DNA of 46,625 nucleotides from a virus (IMGVR_UViG_3300031576_000089:1-46625), one strand, 5' to 3'; shown: positions 24,045 through 32,820, counted from the stretch's first letter. Notes: generated by a model from the letters alone, not told the origin. Made by a program: numbers and translations.

Positions 24045-27000
24045 ATGGCGAAGCGGATCCTGACGCCAGAGGAAGAATTTGATCTCGCCCATCGCGCCTA
24101 CGAAGCGGAACGGCTTAAGCGTGCGATGGGTGGCGAGATCCCCCCACTGCCAGTCACACCTGAATGGCAAAAATCCACCAGCGCGCTCTTTGGCGACTGG
24201 CTGACCAGCCGGCCAGGAGCGATCTACGACACCCTCAAGGAAGGGGCGAAATACTGGACGTCCAGCCCCTACCGTGCGCTCGAGTTTCCAGCAGAATTAC
24301 TCAGCCATGTAGCCGTTCCAGCCACTCGCGGAGGCGAGGTCATTGACGAATTGATCGGGACTCCGGAAGGGACCGGCTATCAAACGCTTGGTGAGGCAGG
24401 CCGGAAGATCGGCGGGAAGCTCCACGAAAAGGCGGTCAAGTACGGCACAAAAGCCGGTGGCTACGAACCGTCAACCGCGCTGGCGCTGGCCGGATCGCTG
24501 AAATGGCCATGGCCTGGTCCAAAGCCGGTCGGCACGGCCGAGAAGTTCATTCCGACCCTCAAAGAAGCCACCCCGCTCATCCGTGAAACGGCCAAAGGTG
24601 GTGCGGCCGGGACCGGCTATGGGGTGTTGGCGGATCCCGAGAATGCCGGCGAGTGGGGGGCATTTGGAGCGGCCGGACAACCGATTGTCGGGCGTTTGGC
24701 CGCTGGCAGACTGGCCGCGTCCACCGTGCGGAAACCTCCAGAATCGGCCTCTGGCACGGTCATCCCTGAGATCTGGCCCACTGAGCCTCCTCCGAAGCCG
24801 CCAGCCCCACAGCACCGAGAAGTGCCTCTCCAGGCACCCTCAGAACGGCCACTGGAGCCTGAACCGACCCTTTTTGAGCGTCCAGAGGCGCCGGCCGAAC
24901 CACCCACAGCCAGCACCGAAGATCTTGTCCGGGAAGTGTTGCAAGAAAGCCACACTCCAGAGCTTCCTCCAATGCCGGCCGGAGAGGGGTTTCCAGCCGC
25001 AGAACAGCCGATTGCCCCTCATCGGGTTTACGGTCAGTCATTGCTGAATTTCATCCGGAGCAAGGGTGGGATTGCCGGCGATCGAGGCGACGTCCGGGGC
25101 ATGGAAATCCCGAACCTGCTCAACAACAAGCGGGGGCTTCCGCTGGATACCATCGCAGAGTTGGCCCAGGAAGCCGGGTATATTCCTGAGCGGAACATAA
25201 ACCAGCTCCTCGAGGCAATTGACCGTGAGGCACGCGGGAAGGCCGTCTACGCGCCAGGCAAGGAGAATGCGCGCTTGCTCGAGCAACAGATGGAACAGGA
25301 CTATGCGCGCTACCTGCGGGACCGGCCGGCTGAACCGATGTCTCCAGAAGAACCGGCCATGACAACGGCCGAGCTTGTGCAGCAGATCATTGCCAAACTG
25401 GACGAGGAACCGGTGCGCGGATTGTCCATGCGCGATCGGTTGCCGGATGATGTGGTGGACGTCCAGGAAATCACACGTGGCGCCCCAACGGTCGAGGAGA
25501 TTCATTCCCTGGCGCAATCGAAGGGGATCCGCACCGACAACGATCCGGTCTTTATGGATCTGACGGAACGCCTGACCGGGAAGCGGCACTTGGACGACCT
25601 GACCGCCGATGAGCGCGTGCGTGTGCTGAACGAGATCGAAGCCACTTCGCCACAACCCATGCCCGGAGAACTTTTCCCCGGATCCGAAACGATGGAAGTG
25701 GGGGCCGCACCGATCATCGGCCGAGAGGCGACGCTGGAGGAAGCCCCGTTGTTCTCTAGGCAGGCGCAGACGCCGGAGCCGGAGCAAGTGCCGTTGGCTC
25801 AAGCTCCAGATGAGCGCGTAACTAAATTTATGGAGCTGGCAAACTTACAACGTGGAGAACCTGAGTCCGCCATGCTTCGAGTCCAAAAAGCGATGAGCGG
25901 TGGCGTCCTCAGTCATACAGCCGAACACGTTGGCGACCTGACGAATCGCATGACGAATCTGGCGAAGTGGGGAGGATCTGGATGGGAGAATGTTCGTGAA
26001 AAGCTGGACAAGACTATCAAAACGCTTGACCATCCATACGGGTTTGCAAGGGAACACGCCGAAAATATAAAAAACAATGCGGAGTATTTCAATGTTCCCG
26101 TTGAGCAATTTGAAGCTAGAGTGGATGCAGCCCTAAAGGAATACGCTGACGCGCATCGTGCGCTTCCTGTCTACAATGAAGTGCAGCGTCTTGCGCGTGA
26201 CGCGGCCGTAGCGGTTGGAGAGAAACGATGGGAAGATGCCTCAGATCTTCTCCATACACTCAGCGATAAAGCAAAAACTCCTGAACAATTCGCACGCGAA
26301 GCAGAGAAGTTTGAAACTTCCGTTGCGCCGAAGGCTGGACTTCCCGACGAATCTCCCATGTCCGAGGCCGGCCAGGTGCAGCGCGAAGTGTCGCACGAAA
26401 CCAACGAGAACCGTTCGTTGCTGGAGCGGATCACGGAGGATCTGAACGACGAGGGAGGCGGTATCCATATCGGCACGATGGGGCCGCTGGAGAAAACCGT
26501 GCTGACGCCGCGCCGGATTGCCGAACGGCATCCAGAGTTCAAGCCGGTCTACGAGCTGGCGTCCCAACGCTCGGAGTTCTCCCATGCGATGAGCAGCGAC
26601 CTGCACGAAATCGGGGCCGACTACTTCCGCCTGCCGGAAGCCGACCGGAAGATCCTCGATGCGTTCCTTCGCACGCGCCGGCGCATGGGAACGGAAGGGC
26701 CGCAAGGCACGATGTTCCCGAAAGAGATGGGTGAGTTGCCGGAGCGGTTGAAGCCGGCAAAGCAGGCGATGGACCGGATGATGGATTCTGCTTGGCAGCT
26801 CATCAACGACGTCCGGGGAACGAAAGGCATGGCGCCGATCGAGCGCGATGAATACTACGTGCCGTTCTCGAGATCCGGGGATTATCTCGTCGTGGCGAAA
26901 GGCCAGAACGTGCCGAAGTGGGTCACAGCGGCCAAGACCTTCCGGGAGGCGAAGCAGATTGCAAAGGATCTGCAAGCCAAGCATCCGACTGCCCAAGTGG

Positions 27001-28979
27001 ACGTCAAGAGCGCCAGTCACCGCAAGGGCGATCTGCCGGCATTGGATTTCGGCACGCTCCACCAGCTTGAGAAAGCTGGCTTCCTCTCGCCGGAGGATCT
27101 GGCGCGTGCGATCGAGGAATTTGATCTGCCCCCTGGCTTCTCCGAACACTTCCGCAAGGCCGAGCTGGTTTTGGGCGAGGCGACGGATCTCCTGGATCCC
27201 ATCGAACGCTATCTGCACGGCATCTCCGCCTACGCCGGCCGGTTCCTGTACGACGAGCGCATGAACGAAGCGGCCTCGAAGATTCTGGATCCAGAATTGC
27301 GGCCCTACAGCGACCGCTATATCAAATACCTCAACGAGAAGCCGCGGGAGTTCGGCCGGATCCGCGGGGCGGTGGCGACGTGGGATCTCATGCTCAATTT
27401 TGGCAGCATCATGCAGAACGCTTCTCAGGTGCCGTTGCTTGGCGTGCCGATGCTGGAATCGCTCGGCCACTCGAAGATTGACGCGGTGAAGTTCATCGAA
27501 ACTGGCTTCCAGCGCAATCTGAGCAAGGACAAGCCGGTGACGATCGGAGACTTCACCTACACGCCGGCCGACGTGCTGGAGCGCGCACAGCGGGAAGGGC
27601 ATATCCGGCCGGTGAACGCGGAGGAATTGTTCGGTACGATTGGCGTAGAGCCGTTGGGGGTGGAGTTGGGAGATCCGACGCTCTACAAGACGTTGCCCTC
27701 TCAAGCCTACAATGCGATCGAACAGCCGCTCTACGCGGTCACCGGCGCGCTCGAGAAGGGCTACGATCGGCTGTCCCATGCGAATCGTGCGCTCGGCCAG
27801 AAGCTCAGTTACGCCTTCAGCCGACTGACCGGCAAGACGACGGAGATTGCGGCCGACAAAGCGCGAGTGGCGCATGGCGCCGGAATGCAGGGCTTCGCTT
27901 GGATCGAGGAGAACAACCGGGCCGCGTCTATTCTCGGATCCTTCGAGGCCGGACTATCGAAAGGGATGGATCCCGGGCTGGCCTATACCTTCGCCACGCA
28001 GTTCTCCCGCGACGTGAATTTCGACTACTCGCCGGTTTCGCGCGCACCGGCCTTCCGTGGGATCGGCGCGCCGCTCGGTCTGTTTATGACGTTCCAGACG
28101 GAGTATATGTCCACGTTGAGCAAGCTGGCGAAACAACAGCTCAAGGCGGAAGGCATCACCGGGAAGGCATTGGGGCCGGCCTCTACCGCGCTGGTGGCCT
28201 TCTGGACGCTCGGTGGGATCAAGGGTCTGCCCGGCATGGAGGATCTGGACCTGTACGGACTCGGCGGTACGCTCTCGAGGAATCTGCCGGATCTGCTCTG
28301 GCAAGGGCCGGCCAGCACGATCACCGGACTGGACGTGGCGAGTAAGTTCAAGCTCGGGCCGCGCCTGCCGATAGATCCGCTGCACGGCGAATTGGATCTC
28401 TCGCAGTTGGCGATCGCGGATCCATTCTTCAAGGCGATGAAAGCCAGCCAGTGGTATGCGGATAGTCCGAAAGATCCGCCGTCCACGCAACGGCTGGTCG
28501 AGCGGATCCTGCCTCCGGCCGCACGCAACCTGTTTGAAGCCGGCCGATGGGCTGGCCTAGGACCGCTCGGGGAGCTGGAGCAGGGGGCAGTCGGCACGAT
28601 TCGTGGCCATACACCGGGGCCGACCGATGAAGGCAAAAAAGAGTTCTTCCATCCGTCCGCAAAAGATATTGCCGGCAAAGCTCTCACGTTCACGCCGCTG
28701 GAGCTGTCGAAGCGGTATCAACGCGGCCGGCTGGAGAAGATCGAGGGCGTGAAGCATCGGGCCGAACAGACCCGCGCCGTCATGGAGGCCGCGAATCATC
28801 TGGATCGCAACGGGCCGAATGTTCCAAACGAAGCTCTCCGGAAACTCTCGCCACAGACACGCGCCGCACTCCTCAAGGCGCACGGAAAGAAAATGGCCGG
28901 CCGGGAGAAGGCCAGCACCTACCAACTGTTCCGAGAGAGCCAGGAGCCGAAAGCCAAACAAGCTGCCGGGCAGAAGTAA
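24045..28979 (+). CDS. Giant polyvalent virion protein
   Basis: 1644 residues, the largest gene. The N-terminal part is membrane-associating and helical. Residues about 290-420 carry a domain recurring in phage and plasmid polyvalent proteins (GQSLLNFIRSKGGI, LDTIAELAQEAGYIPE). A linker (about 430-590) and an A/T-richer helical stretch (about 590-765) follow. The last 800 residues resemble large polyvalent protein-associated domains (WDLMLNFGSIMQNASQVPLL, LFMTFQTEYMSTLSK). By place and size it is the large ejection protein, injected with DNA, possibly carrying effector domains. I see no transglycosylase motif. Confidence 0.65.
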   Translation: MAKRILTPEEEFDLAHRAYEAERLKRAMGGEIPPLPVTPEWQKSTSALFGDWLTSRPGAIYDTLKEGAKYWTSSPYRALEFPAELLSHVAVPATRGGEVIDELIGTPEGTGYQTLGEAGRKIGGKLHEKAVKYGTKAGGYEPSTALALAGSLKWPWPGPKPVGTAEKFIPTLKEATPLIRETAKGGAAGTGYGVLADPENAGEWGAFGAAGQPIVGRLAAGRLAASTVRKPPESASGTVIPEIWPTEPPPKPPAPQHREVPLQAPSERPLEPEPTLFERPEAPAEPPTASTEDLVREVLQESHTPELPPMPAGEGFPAAEQPIAPHRVYGQSLLNFIRSKGGIAGDRGDVRGMEIPNLLNNKRGLPLDTIAELAQEAGYIPERNINQLLEAIDREARGKAVYAPGKENARLLEQQMEQDYARYLRDRPAEPMSPEEPAMTTAELVQQIIAKLDEEPVRGLSMRDRLPDDVVDVQEITRGAPTVEEIHSLAQSKGIRTDNDPVFMDLTERLTGKRHLDDLTADERVRVLNEIEATSPQPMPGELFPGSETMEVGAAPIIGREATLEEAPLFSRQAQTPEPEQVPLAQAPDERVTKFMELANLQRGEPESAMLRVQKAMSGGVLSHTAEHVGDLTNRMTNLAKWGGSGWENVREKLDKTIKTLDHPYGFAREHAENIKNNAEYFNVPVEQFEARVDAALKEYADAHRALPVYNEVQRLARDAAVAVGEKRWEDASDLLHTLSDKAKTPEQFAREAEKFETSVAPKAGLPDESPMSEAGQVQREVSHETNENRSLLERITEDLNDEGGGIHIGTMGPLEKTVLTPRRIAERHPEFKPVYELASQRSEFSHAMSSDLHEIGADYFRLPEADRKILDAFLRTRRRMGTEGPQGTMFPKEMGELPERLKPAKQAMDRMMDSAWQLINDVRGTKGMAPIERDEYYVPFSRSGDYLVVAKGQNVPKWVTAAKTFREAKQIAKDLQAKHPTAQVDVKSASHRKGDLPALDFGTLHQLEKAGFLSPEDLARAIEEFDLPPGFSEHFRKAELVLGEATDLLDPIERYLHGISAYAGRFLYDERMNEAASKILDPELRPYSDRYIKYLNEKPREFGRIRGAVATWDLMLNFGSIMQNASQVPLLGVPMLESLGHSKIDAVKFIETGFQRNLSKDKPVTIGDFTYTPADVLERAQREGHIRPVNAEELFGTIGVEPLGVELGDPTLYKTLPSQAYNAIEQPLYAVTGALEKGYDRLSHANRALGQKLSYAFSRLTGKTTEIAADKARVAHGAGMQGFAWIEENNRAASILGSFEAGLSKGMDPGLAYTFATQFSRDVNFDYSPVSRAPAFRGIGAPLGLFMTFQTEYMSTLSKLAKQQLKAEGITGKALGPASTALVAFWTLGGIKGLPGMEDLDLYGLGGTLSRNLPDLLWQGPASTITGLDVASKFKLGPRLPIDPLHGELDLSQLAIADPFFKAMKASQWYADSPKDPPSTQRLVERILPPAARNLFEAGRWAGLGPLGELEQGAVGTIRGHTPGPTDEGKKEFFHPSAKDIAGKALTFTPLELSKRYQRGRLEKIEGVKHRAEQTRAVMEAANHLDRNGPNVPNEALRKLSPQTRAALLKAHGKKMAGREKASTYQLFRESQEPKAKQAAGQK

Positions 28980-29101
28980 TGCCGACTCGCTTCAAGTGCT
29001 GCAAGAATATCGTGCTTGCGTGTGAGCGATGCAATTTAAGAAAAGGGAATAAGCTTCCCGAAGAATGGAGAGGGCCAAAACTTCTCTATGCCTGTAATTA
29101 G
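28979..29101 (+). CDS. Cys-rich miniprotein
   Basis: 40 residues, ATG overlapping the stop of the giant gene. CC at 7-8, CERC at 15-18 and a final Cys at 39 suggest one zinc site. It overlaps the next gene by 14 bases. Function unknown. Confidence 0.45.
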   Translation: MPTRFKCCKNIVLACERCNLRKGNKLPEEWRGPKLLYACN

Positions 29102-29561
29102 ATTTAAGTGGGGCGTAGGTACTAAGTGGGGAGTAGGTTGGAAGTACGGTTATGGGATAGCCGATCCAGGTTTCACCTGCGGTACAGTTCAACGCTATCA
29201 GATCGAGGAAGGCGCGGTCGTTGCGTTCGTCCAGGGCGGACCAGGCCTCATCTCCATAGACAATCGCGGCGATCTCACAGTCCTCTACGACGTTGGCGGA
29301 TCCCTCTCGAATCAAGTCTTTTATCTCCAGGCTCCGAACGGAACGTGGTGGCAAGTCACGGCCAACGGAACGACTGGCGCTTTGACGTGGACCGATGGGA
29401 TCCAGGGCGCACCGGTAGGCTTGCAGGTGCCGTCCCCGGACGGCCGGCTGTGGAATTTCTCGATGAGCAACGGTGGGGATCTGTCGTGGAGTGACGGCGA
29501 TGCCGTCTACACGATCGAGTCGAGTGCTATGCCGACCTATACGGATGATCCCAAATGCTGA
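29088..29561 (+). CDS. Beta-rich late protein, possible tail or host-binding protein
   Basis: 157 residues with GGAGAGGG shortly before ATG 29088. The N-terminus is Trp/Gly-rich (FKWGVGTKWGVGWKYGYG). The remainder consists of three related strand repeats with PNGTWWQV, PDGRLWNFS and SGDLSW-like turns, a pattern seen in carbohydrate-contacting beta proteins. It is the last rightward gene before the convergent boundary, only three bases from the leftward gene that follows. Confidence 0.55.
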   Translation: MPVIRFKWGVGTKWGVGWKYGYGIADPGFTCGTVQRYQIEEGAVVAFVQGGPGLISIDNRGDLTVLYDVGGSLSNQVFYLQAPNGTWWQVTANGTTGALTWTDGIQGAPVGLQVPSPDGRLWNFSMSNGGDLSWSDGDAVYTIESSAMPTYTDDPKC

Positions 29562-29564
29562 CGC

Positions 29565-30023
29565 CTACCCCTCTCCCCCTGTGCGTGGCGGCTGGAGGGC
29601 GGCTTGCTTCTCGTTTATAAACTTCACAATTCTATCAACCTTTCTGGCTCCTGCTTCGCTGACGCCGAGCGCATGGTCAAAATCATCGCGCACTGTTAAG
29701 CAGAAGTTCAGAACGTCAGTGATCGCCTCCCGCATCCGCTCTAGGTCGGCTTCGGCCTGTTCACGTTGAGATTTTAATTCTTCGATTGTCACAATACAGG
29801 TGCATTCCTGTGGCGGACGTACCTTGCACGTTCCAGGTGGACATAGCCTGACTAGTCCATGCTCCAATTCCTTGACTCGCGCCTCGGCTGCAGCAAGCCG
29901 CTTTTCAAGCGGGTGATCAAGCATCGCGTCTATGCGTTTAGCAAACCGTTCCCGCTCCGCCTCGGCGTGGGCGAGGGAGGCTTGGACAAATGAGGCCACT
30001 TTATAAGATCGAGAATAGGGCAT
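29565..30023 (-). CDS. Coiled-coil protein at the end of the early arm
   Basis: 152 residues, ATG at 30023. Two long helical heptad regions (ERERFAKRIDAMLDHPLEKR; EELKSQREQAEADLERMREAI) are separated by a Cys-containing loop (CPPGTCKVRPPQECTCIV). The C-terminus RTGGEG is encoded by the recurring AGG-type junction sequence. No strong ribosome-binding site. It is the most distal gene of the leftward arm. Confidence 0.55.
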   Translation of the reverse strand: MPYSRSYKVASFVQASLAHAEAERERFAKRIDAMLDHPLEKRLAAAEARVKELEHGLVRLCPPGTCKVRPPQECTCIVTIEELKSQREQAEADLERMREAITDVLNFCLTVRDDFDHALGVSEAGARKVDRIVKFINEKQAALQPPRTGGEG

Positions 30024-30095
30024 GGGAACGTAGCTTCTCTATGTGAGTGTCCCAAAGCATTACTGCACACTTTCTTAGCCATTTCAATAAGCTGG

Positions 30096-30263
30096 TTATC
30101 CATCACGCGCCTCCTTCGGATAGCCGTGCTTCTTGTCCCACTCTCTATTCAAAGCTGCTTCAAATTTATCAAAGCAAGAGGCGCACACAAAGAAGTCAAA
30201 ACCTTCCTGCGTCTCACCGAAGTTTTTACAACCTTTACAAGCGCACTTTTGAGGTTCACTCAT
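30096..30263 (-). CDS. Zinc-ribbon miniprotein
   Basis: 55 residues. ATG at 30263 lies in the end of the methyltransferase gene, after CCGAAGGAG. CAC-KGC at 7-12 and CASC near 27-30 make a four-Cys site. The tail KHGYPKEARDG contains the PKE signature of the recurring junction. Function unknown. Confidence 0.55.
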   Translation of the reverse strand: MSEPQKCACKGCKNFGETQEGFDFFVCASCFDKFEAALNREWDKKHGYPKEARDG

Positions 30264-30855
30264 GCGACTCCTTCGGCTGGCAGGCGGTCATGTACCTCCC
30301 CCACTGGTCTGCCATAGCTTCTGCTATTCCAGGAAATGTTTTATCCCGCTTGCGCGTCCTGTTCGAGTACCATTTTGGAAACTTCTTGCCGCCATGAATG
30401 ACAAACTCACCCTTACCAACAATCTGAGTGGGTATGAGTTCCGGCAGATTTTTAAGCCATAGGCAAGTTGTCTTTTGGTAGCTGTCCCCAAACTGCCATG
30501 GCTGGATGATTTGGTCTGGTTTGCGAATACGCGTACTGATTATCCCCACAGGATTTTCCAGTGCGATATATTCAATTGGGGCATCCATTATTTGCTGAAT
30601 AAAAAACAACGCGCTTTTTTGCAAGTCGGCTTTTCGATGAAAATGCTTTGCCCCACTTGAAGCAAGATGAGTGCATGGCGGAAAAGCAATCATTAAATCC
30701 CATATTCCAAGATCATATATATATTGAACGTCCTCTTGGATATGCTGCCCAGGCCGTTCAGTCGGCAGCAGGTCGCAACTCCATGCGTCATGCCCCTTGG
30801 CGGCAAACGCATCACGGACAATGCCGCTGAACTCACAGGCGATCAGCACCTTCAT
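30256..30855 (-). CDS. C5-cytosine DNA methyltransferase-like protein
   Basis: 199 residues. SAM-site-like start VLIACEFSGIVRDAF, catalytic PC motif in AFPPCTHLASSGAKHF, and ENPVG, the latter two corresponding to motifs IV and VI of C5 methyltransferases. The variant belongs to a short phage family lacking a large target-recognition domain. It probably protects phage DNA from host restriction. Its last residues QPKESHE come from the repeated 23-base junction at 30270-30292. GGGGTGAGGAG precedes the ATG. Confidence 0.8.
   Translation of the reverse strand: MKVLIACEFSGIVRDAFAAKGHDAWSCDLLPTERPGQHIQEDVQYIYDLGIWDLMIAFPPCTHLASSGAKHFHRKADLQKSALFFIQQIMDAPIEYIALENPVGIISTRIRKPDQIIQPWQFGDSYQKTTCLWLKNLPELIPTQIVGKGEFVIHGGKKFPKWYSNRTRKRDKTFPGIAEAMADQWGRYMTACQPKESHE
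30270..30292 (-). repeat. Gene-junction repeat, type A copy 1
   Basis: This 23-base sequence is identical to 31010-31032. On the leftward strand it contains GCCTGCCAGCCGAAGG and leads into the ribosome-binding site of the next gene. Here it is coding (end of the methyltransferase). Confidence 0.85.
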
Positions 30856-30882
30856 CTCCTCACCCCTTGTAGGCGTGGACGG

Positions 30883-30999
30883 TCATTTATTACTCTCTAC
30901 TTCTTCCTTGTGTCGTAGACACGCGAAGGTATAAACACCCTTCTTCGTCTTGACCATCGGGCAGTGCGGTAATCGGCAAATTTTACACGGACCCGGCAT
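30883..30999 (-). CDS. Cys-rich miniprotein
   Basis: 38 residues from ATG 30999, preceded by GAAGGAAGGGGAG three bases upstream, one of the best ribosome-binding sites in this arm. CKIC at 5-8, CP at 12 and a later Cys suggest a zinc site. A longer frame exists upstream but overlaps the antitoxin gene and has no start signal. Confidence 0.5.
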   Translation of the reverse strand: MPGPCKICRLPHCPMVKTKKGVYTFACLRHKEEVESNK

Positions 31000-31009
31000 T
31001 ACTCCCCTT

Positions 31010-31032
31010 CCTTCGGCTGGCAGGCGGTCATG
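31010..31032 (-). repeat. Gene-junction repeat, type A copy 2
   Basis: Identical 23 bases to 30270-30292. Here it is mostly intergenic, covering the stop of the Phd-like gene and the ribosome-binding site of the following miniprotein. The same sequence is thus coding at one site and non-coding at the other. Confidence 0.85.
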
Positions 31033-31234
31033 GGTTCGCCTTTGCTGGAAGTTTTGGGCCGCTGATTCGCTTGCCATGACGGTCAATCGTGGTGGCTTCG
31101 TCGAACGGAACCAGTCGAGCAACCGGCTTGCCCTGACTGGTAATGATATACGATTCTCCATCGTGCTTTATGCGGAACATTAAGAATCCCGTTCGCTTGC
31201 GTAAATCCATCAACGTGATTGTTACCTCACTCAT
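31028..31234 (-). CDS. Phd/YefM-type antitoxin-like protein
   Basis: 68 residues, GAGGAGAAG before the ATG. The order EVTITLMDLRKRTG, then GESYIITSQGKPVARLVPF is the classic Phd/YefM fold. These proteins bind DNA and neutralise a partner toxin. No toxin gene is adjacent, so it may counter a host toxin-antitoxin defence or regulate transcription. It overlaps the HicB-like gene upstream by eight bases. Confidence 0.75.
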   Translation of the reverse strand: MSEVTITLMDLRKRTGFLMFRIKHDGESYIITSQGKPVARLVPFDEATTIDRHGKRISGPKLPAKANP

Positions 31235-31592
31235 GGCTTCTCCTCACACCCAAGCAGGCGGTAAGGGTCGTCGCCTTGCGTTTAACTATGCGAACTTCAA
31301 CCAATCGAGGGCGCGGCTCATTCACAGAATTGTACGGGTCGCTTGCCAACATTACTTTCTTACCGTGCCGATGAAACAATTTCCAAAACACAACAGGAGC
31401 CTTCGACTTACCGCCCCACACATCAATGTTCTCCTTCTTCCCAATGACGCTGTATCCTAACAATAGGCGGTAGAGTTCATGGATAAGTTTCTCGAATGTT
31501 TTGGCCTGAGCCGCAATATCGTATTCCAGACATTGGGCAACCCACCAGCCGTTTTCCTCGAACGCGATAGCCCGTATCGTTCTACACATCAT
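31227..31592 (-). CDS. HicB-like antitoxin-fold protein
   Basis: 121 residues. Residues 6-48 (AIAFEENGWWVAQCLEYDI, FEKLIHELYRLL) match the partial RNase H-like fold of HicB-type antitoxins. The remaining 70 residues are basic and unassigned. No HicA-like toxin is beside it. Two ATG codons start the gene inside the end of the adenine methyltransferase, so the genes are coupled. Confidence 0.6.
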   Translation of the reverse strand: MMCRTIRAIAFEENGWWVAQCLEYDIAAQAKTFEKLIHELYRLLLGYSVIGKKENIDVWGGKSKAPVVFWKLFHRHGKKVMLASDPYNSVNEPRPRLVEVRIVKRKATTLTACLGVRRSHE

Positions 31593-32148
31593 AAAAGCCT
31601 ACTTCGTTACCCCAAGCATCCCACCCAGCTACGCGCTGACGAGCAAACAATTCAATGCGCGGAACATCCCCGCATAAAGAAACAATCCGTTCCATTACCT
31701 CGTTCGGTTTTCGGCTGTGTGTCGTTCGCACCGCCTCTACAAGTTGCTTGACGTTACGAGACTTTTTTAGTTGAAGAGACCTGCCACGCACGCCAAGTAA
31801 AACCGGCTCAACGCTTTTCATTGTCCATACCCCAACATTGAAGCACGGACTTCCACTGGCATATCGCTTGACCCAATAAAAAGCGACCGTACAGTACCGA
31901 AATCCCCACGCGTCTAAGACTTTCAATGCCGATGGGATATGTGAGTCTACCGTCCACAGAAAGCAGCATGATGTCTCATTAGATATGCTCGCAACTGGTA
32001 ACGCGCATATGTCCTTGATGTTCATAAGTTGGTACTGCTGATTCACCAGTCGGCGCGGCCTACCGCCATCTTGCACTTGTCCGGCCCCATCAAACGGCCA
32101 AGGCGGATCGGCATAGATAACGCTGTATTTCTTGTCAGGCAGATTCAC
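31582..32148 (-). CDS. MT-A70 family adenine DNA methyltransferase
   Basis: 188 residues from GTG 32148; a TTG at 32160 would add four residues. DPPW in VIYADPPWPF is the catalytic motif IV. Further family features are WGFRYCTVAFYWVK and HSRKPNEVMERI. It transfers methyl groups to adenine N6 in DNA (or RNA in eukaryotic relatives) and likely protects against restriction together with the cytosine enzyme at 30256. Sequence specificity cannot be read from the sequence. Confidence 0.85.
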   Translation of the reverse strand: MNLPDKKYSVIYADPPWPFDGAGQVQDGGRPRRLVNQQYQLMNIKDICALPVASISNETSCCFLWTVDSHIPSALKVLDAWGFRYCTVAFYWVKRYASGSPCFNVGVWTMKSVEPVLLGVRGRSLQLKKSRNVKQLVEAVRTTHSRKPNEVMERIVSLCGDVPRIELFARQRVAGWDAWGNEVGFYDV

Positions 32149-32176
32149 TTCCTCACCCAATAGCAGGCGGGGCCGG

Positions 32177-32311
32177 TCATAGGGTGGGCTGTGCTTTTCG
32201 CTGACACTTCATCGCCAATCGCTCCCAATTTACTAACCAAAAGAACACCGCACAGACCAGCCAAAAGCGTTGCCTGAATGTTTGCGTTTTAATGTCCAGT
32301 AGGTCGCGCAT
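32177..32311 (-). CDS. Membrane miniprotein
   Basis: 44 residues from ATG 32311, directly after the GAAGGAG of the junction at 32315. FWLVCAVFFWLVNW (16-29) is a short hydrophobic helix flanked by basic residues. Function unknown. Confidence 0.45.
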   Translation of the reverse strand: MRDLLDIKTQTFRQRFWLVCAVFFWLVNWERLAMKCQRKAQPTL

Positions 32312-32314
32312 CTA

Positions 32315-32346
32315 TTCACTCCTTCGGCTCCCGCACCGAGCCTGCC
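32315..32346 (-). repeat. Gene-junction repeat, type C copy 1
   Basis: Thirty-two bases that differ from 34104-34135 at one position. They encode the REPKE C-terminus, contain GCCGAAGGAGTGA, and so carry both a stop codon and the next ribosome-binding site. Confidence 0.85.
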
Positions 32347-32633
32347 CCATAGCCGCCATGTTTTAGGGCTTTAACTAAAGATTGATAACGCACGGGCGAT
32401 GGATTTAACCGCAAGGGTTCGCTGTTCAGGCCGTATTCCACCATCAAGTTCGCTTCGTTGGCTATTCGTTCTAATGCCCTCACCCGCTCCTCGTGCTGGC
32501 GGTCGGCGAAGGAGATGGCGTCACGGAGCAGTTGCCCAAGCGTGTCAATATCCTTAAATATCGCTCCACCATCACGCTTCCGTATCCGAAGGCTCAGTTG
32601 TTTATCAATCCACCGCTCCCGTTCGTCAGTCAC
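32316..32633 (-). CDS. Paralogous helical protein, copy 1
   Basis: 105 residues from GTG 32633, chosen because the alignment with the 34104 gene begins at that residue (MTDERERWI) and GGAGGGAG precedes it. Shared blocks are TDERERWI, AxxxADRQHEERVxALE and the REPKE end. Helical, charged, no known function. Confidence 0.6.
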   Translation of the reverse strand: MTDERERWIDKQLSLRIRKRDGGAIFKDIDTLGQLLRDAISFADRQHEERVRALERIANEANLMVEYGLNSEPLRLNPSPVRYQSLVKALKHGGYGAGSVREPKE

Positions 32634-32820
32634 GGCTCCCTCCTGCGCTGTAGGTGTGGCCGTATGGTTTAGAACCCGCTGGTTTCCCATACTGCGGCCC
32701 ATGAATCGCTGTGTGTTTTTGAAACCCGCACACCGTACATTTTCCGCACCGGCACTGACGCTTATATCGAAACGTCCACTGAGGGCAATTCTCCGCTTTA
32801 ACTGCCCCGCGTTCACTCAT
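32626..32820 (-). CDS. Zinc-knuckle protein
   Basis: 64 residues from ATG 32820 after AGGAGGG. CRCGKCTVCG at 23-32 provides four Cys. The C-terminus YSAGGSRD is encoded by an AGG-type junction. It overlaps the next gene by eight bases. Function unknown. Confidence 0.55.
   Translation of the reverse strand: MSERGAVKAENCPQWTFRYKRQCRCGKCTVCGFQKHTAIHGPQYGKPAGSKPYGHTYSAGGSRD

Noticed and set aside
26241-27875. 544-residue leftward frame inside the giant virion gene
   Set aside because: Long antisense frame produced by GC-rich codons of the 24045-28979 gene. No start signal and no sensible domains.
29920-30105. Leftward frame starting MDNQLIEMAKK at the end of the 30096 gene
   Set aside because: It overlaps about 100 bases of the 29565-30023 coiled-coil gene, and its second half reads as low-quality Pro/Ser/Arg sequence. 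A short real peptide cannot be excluded.
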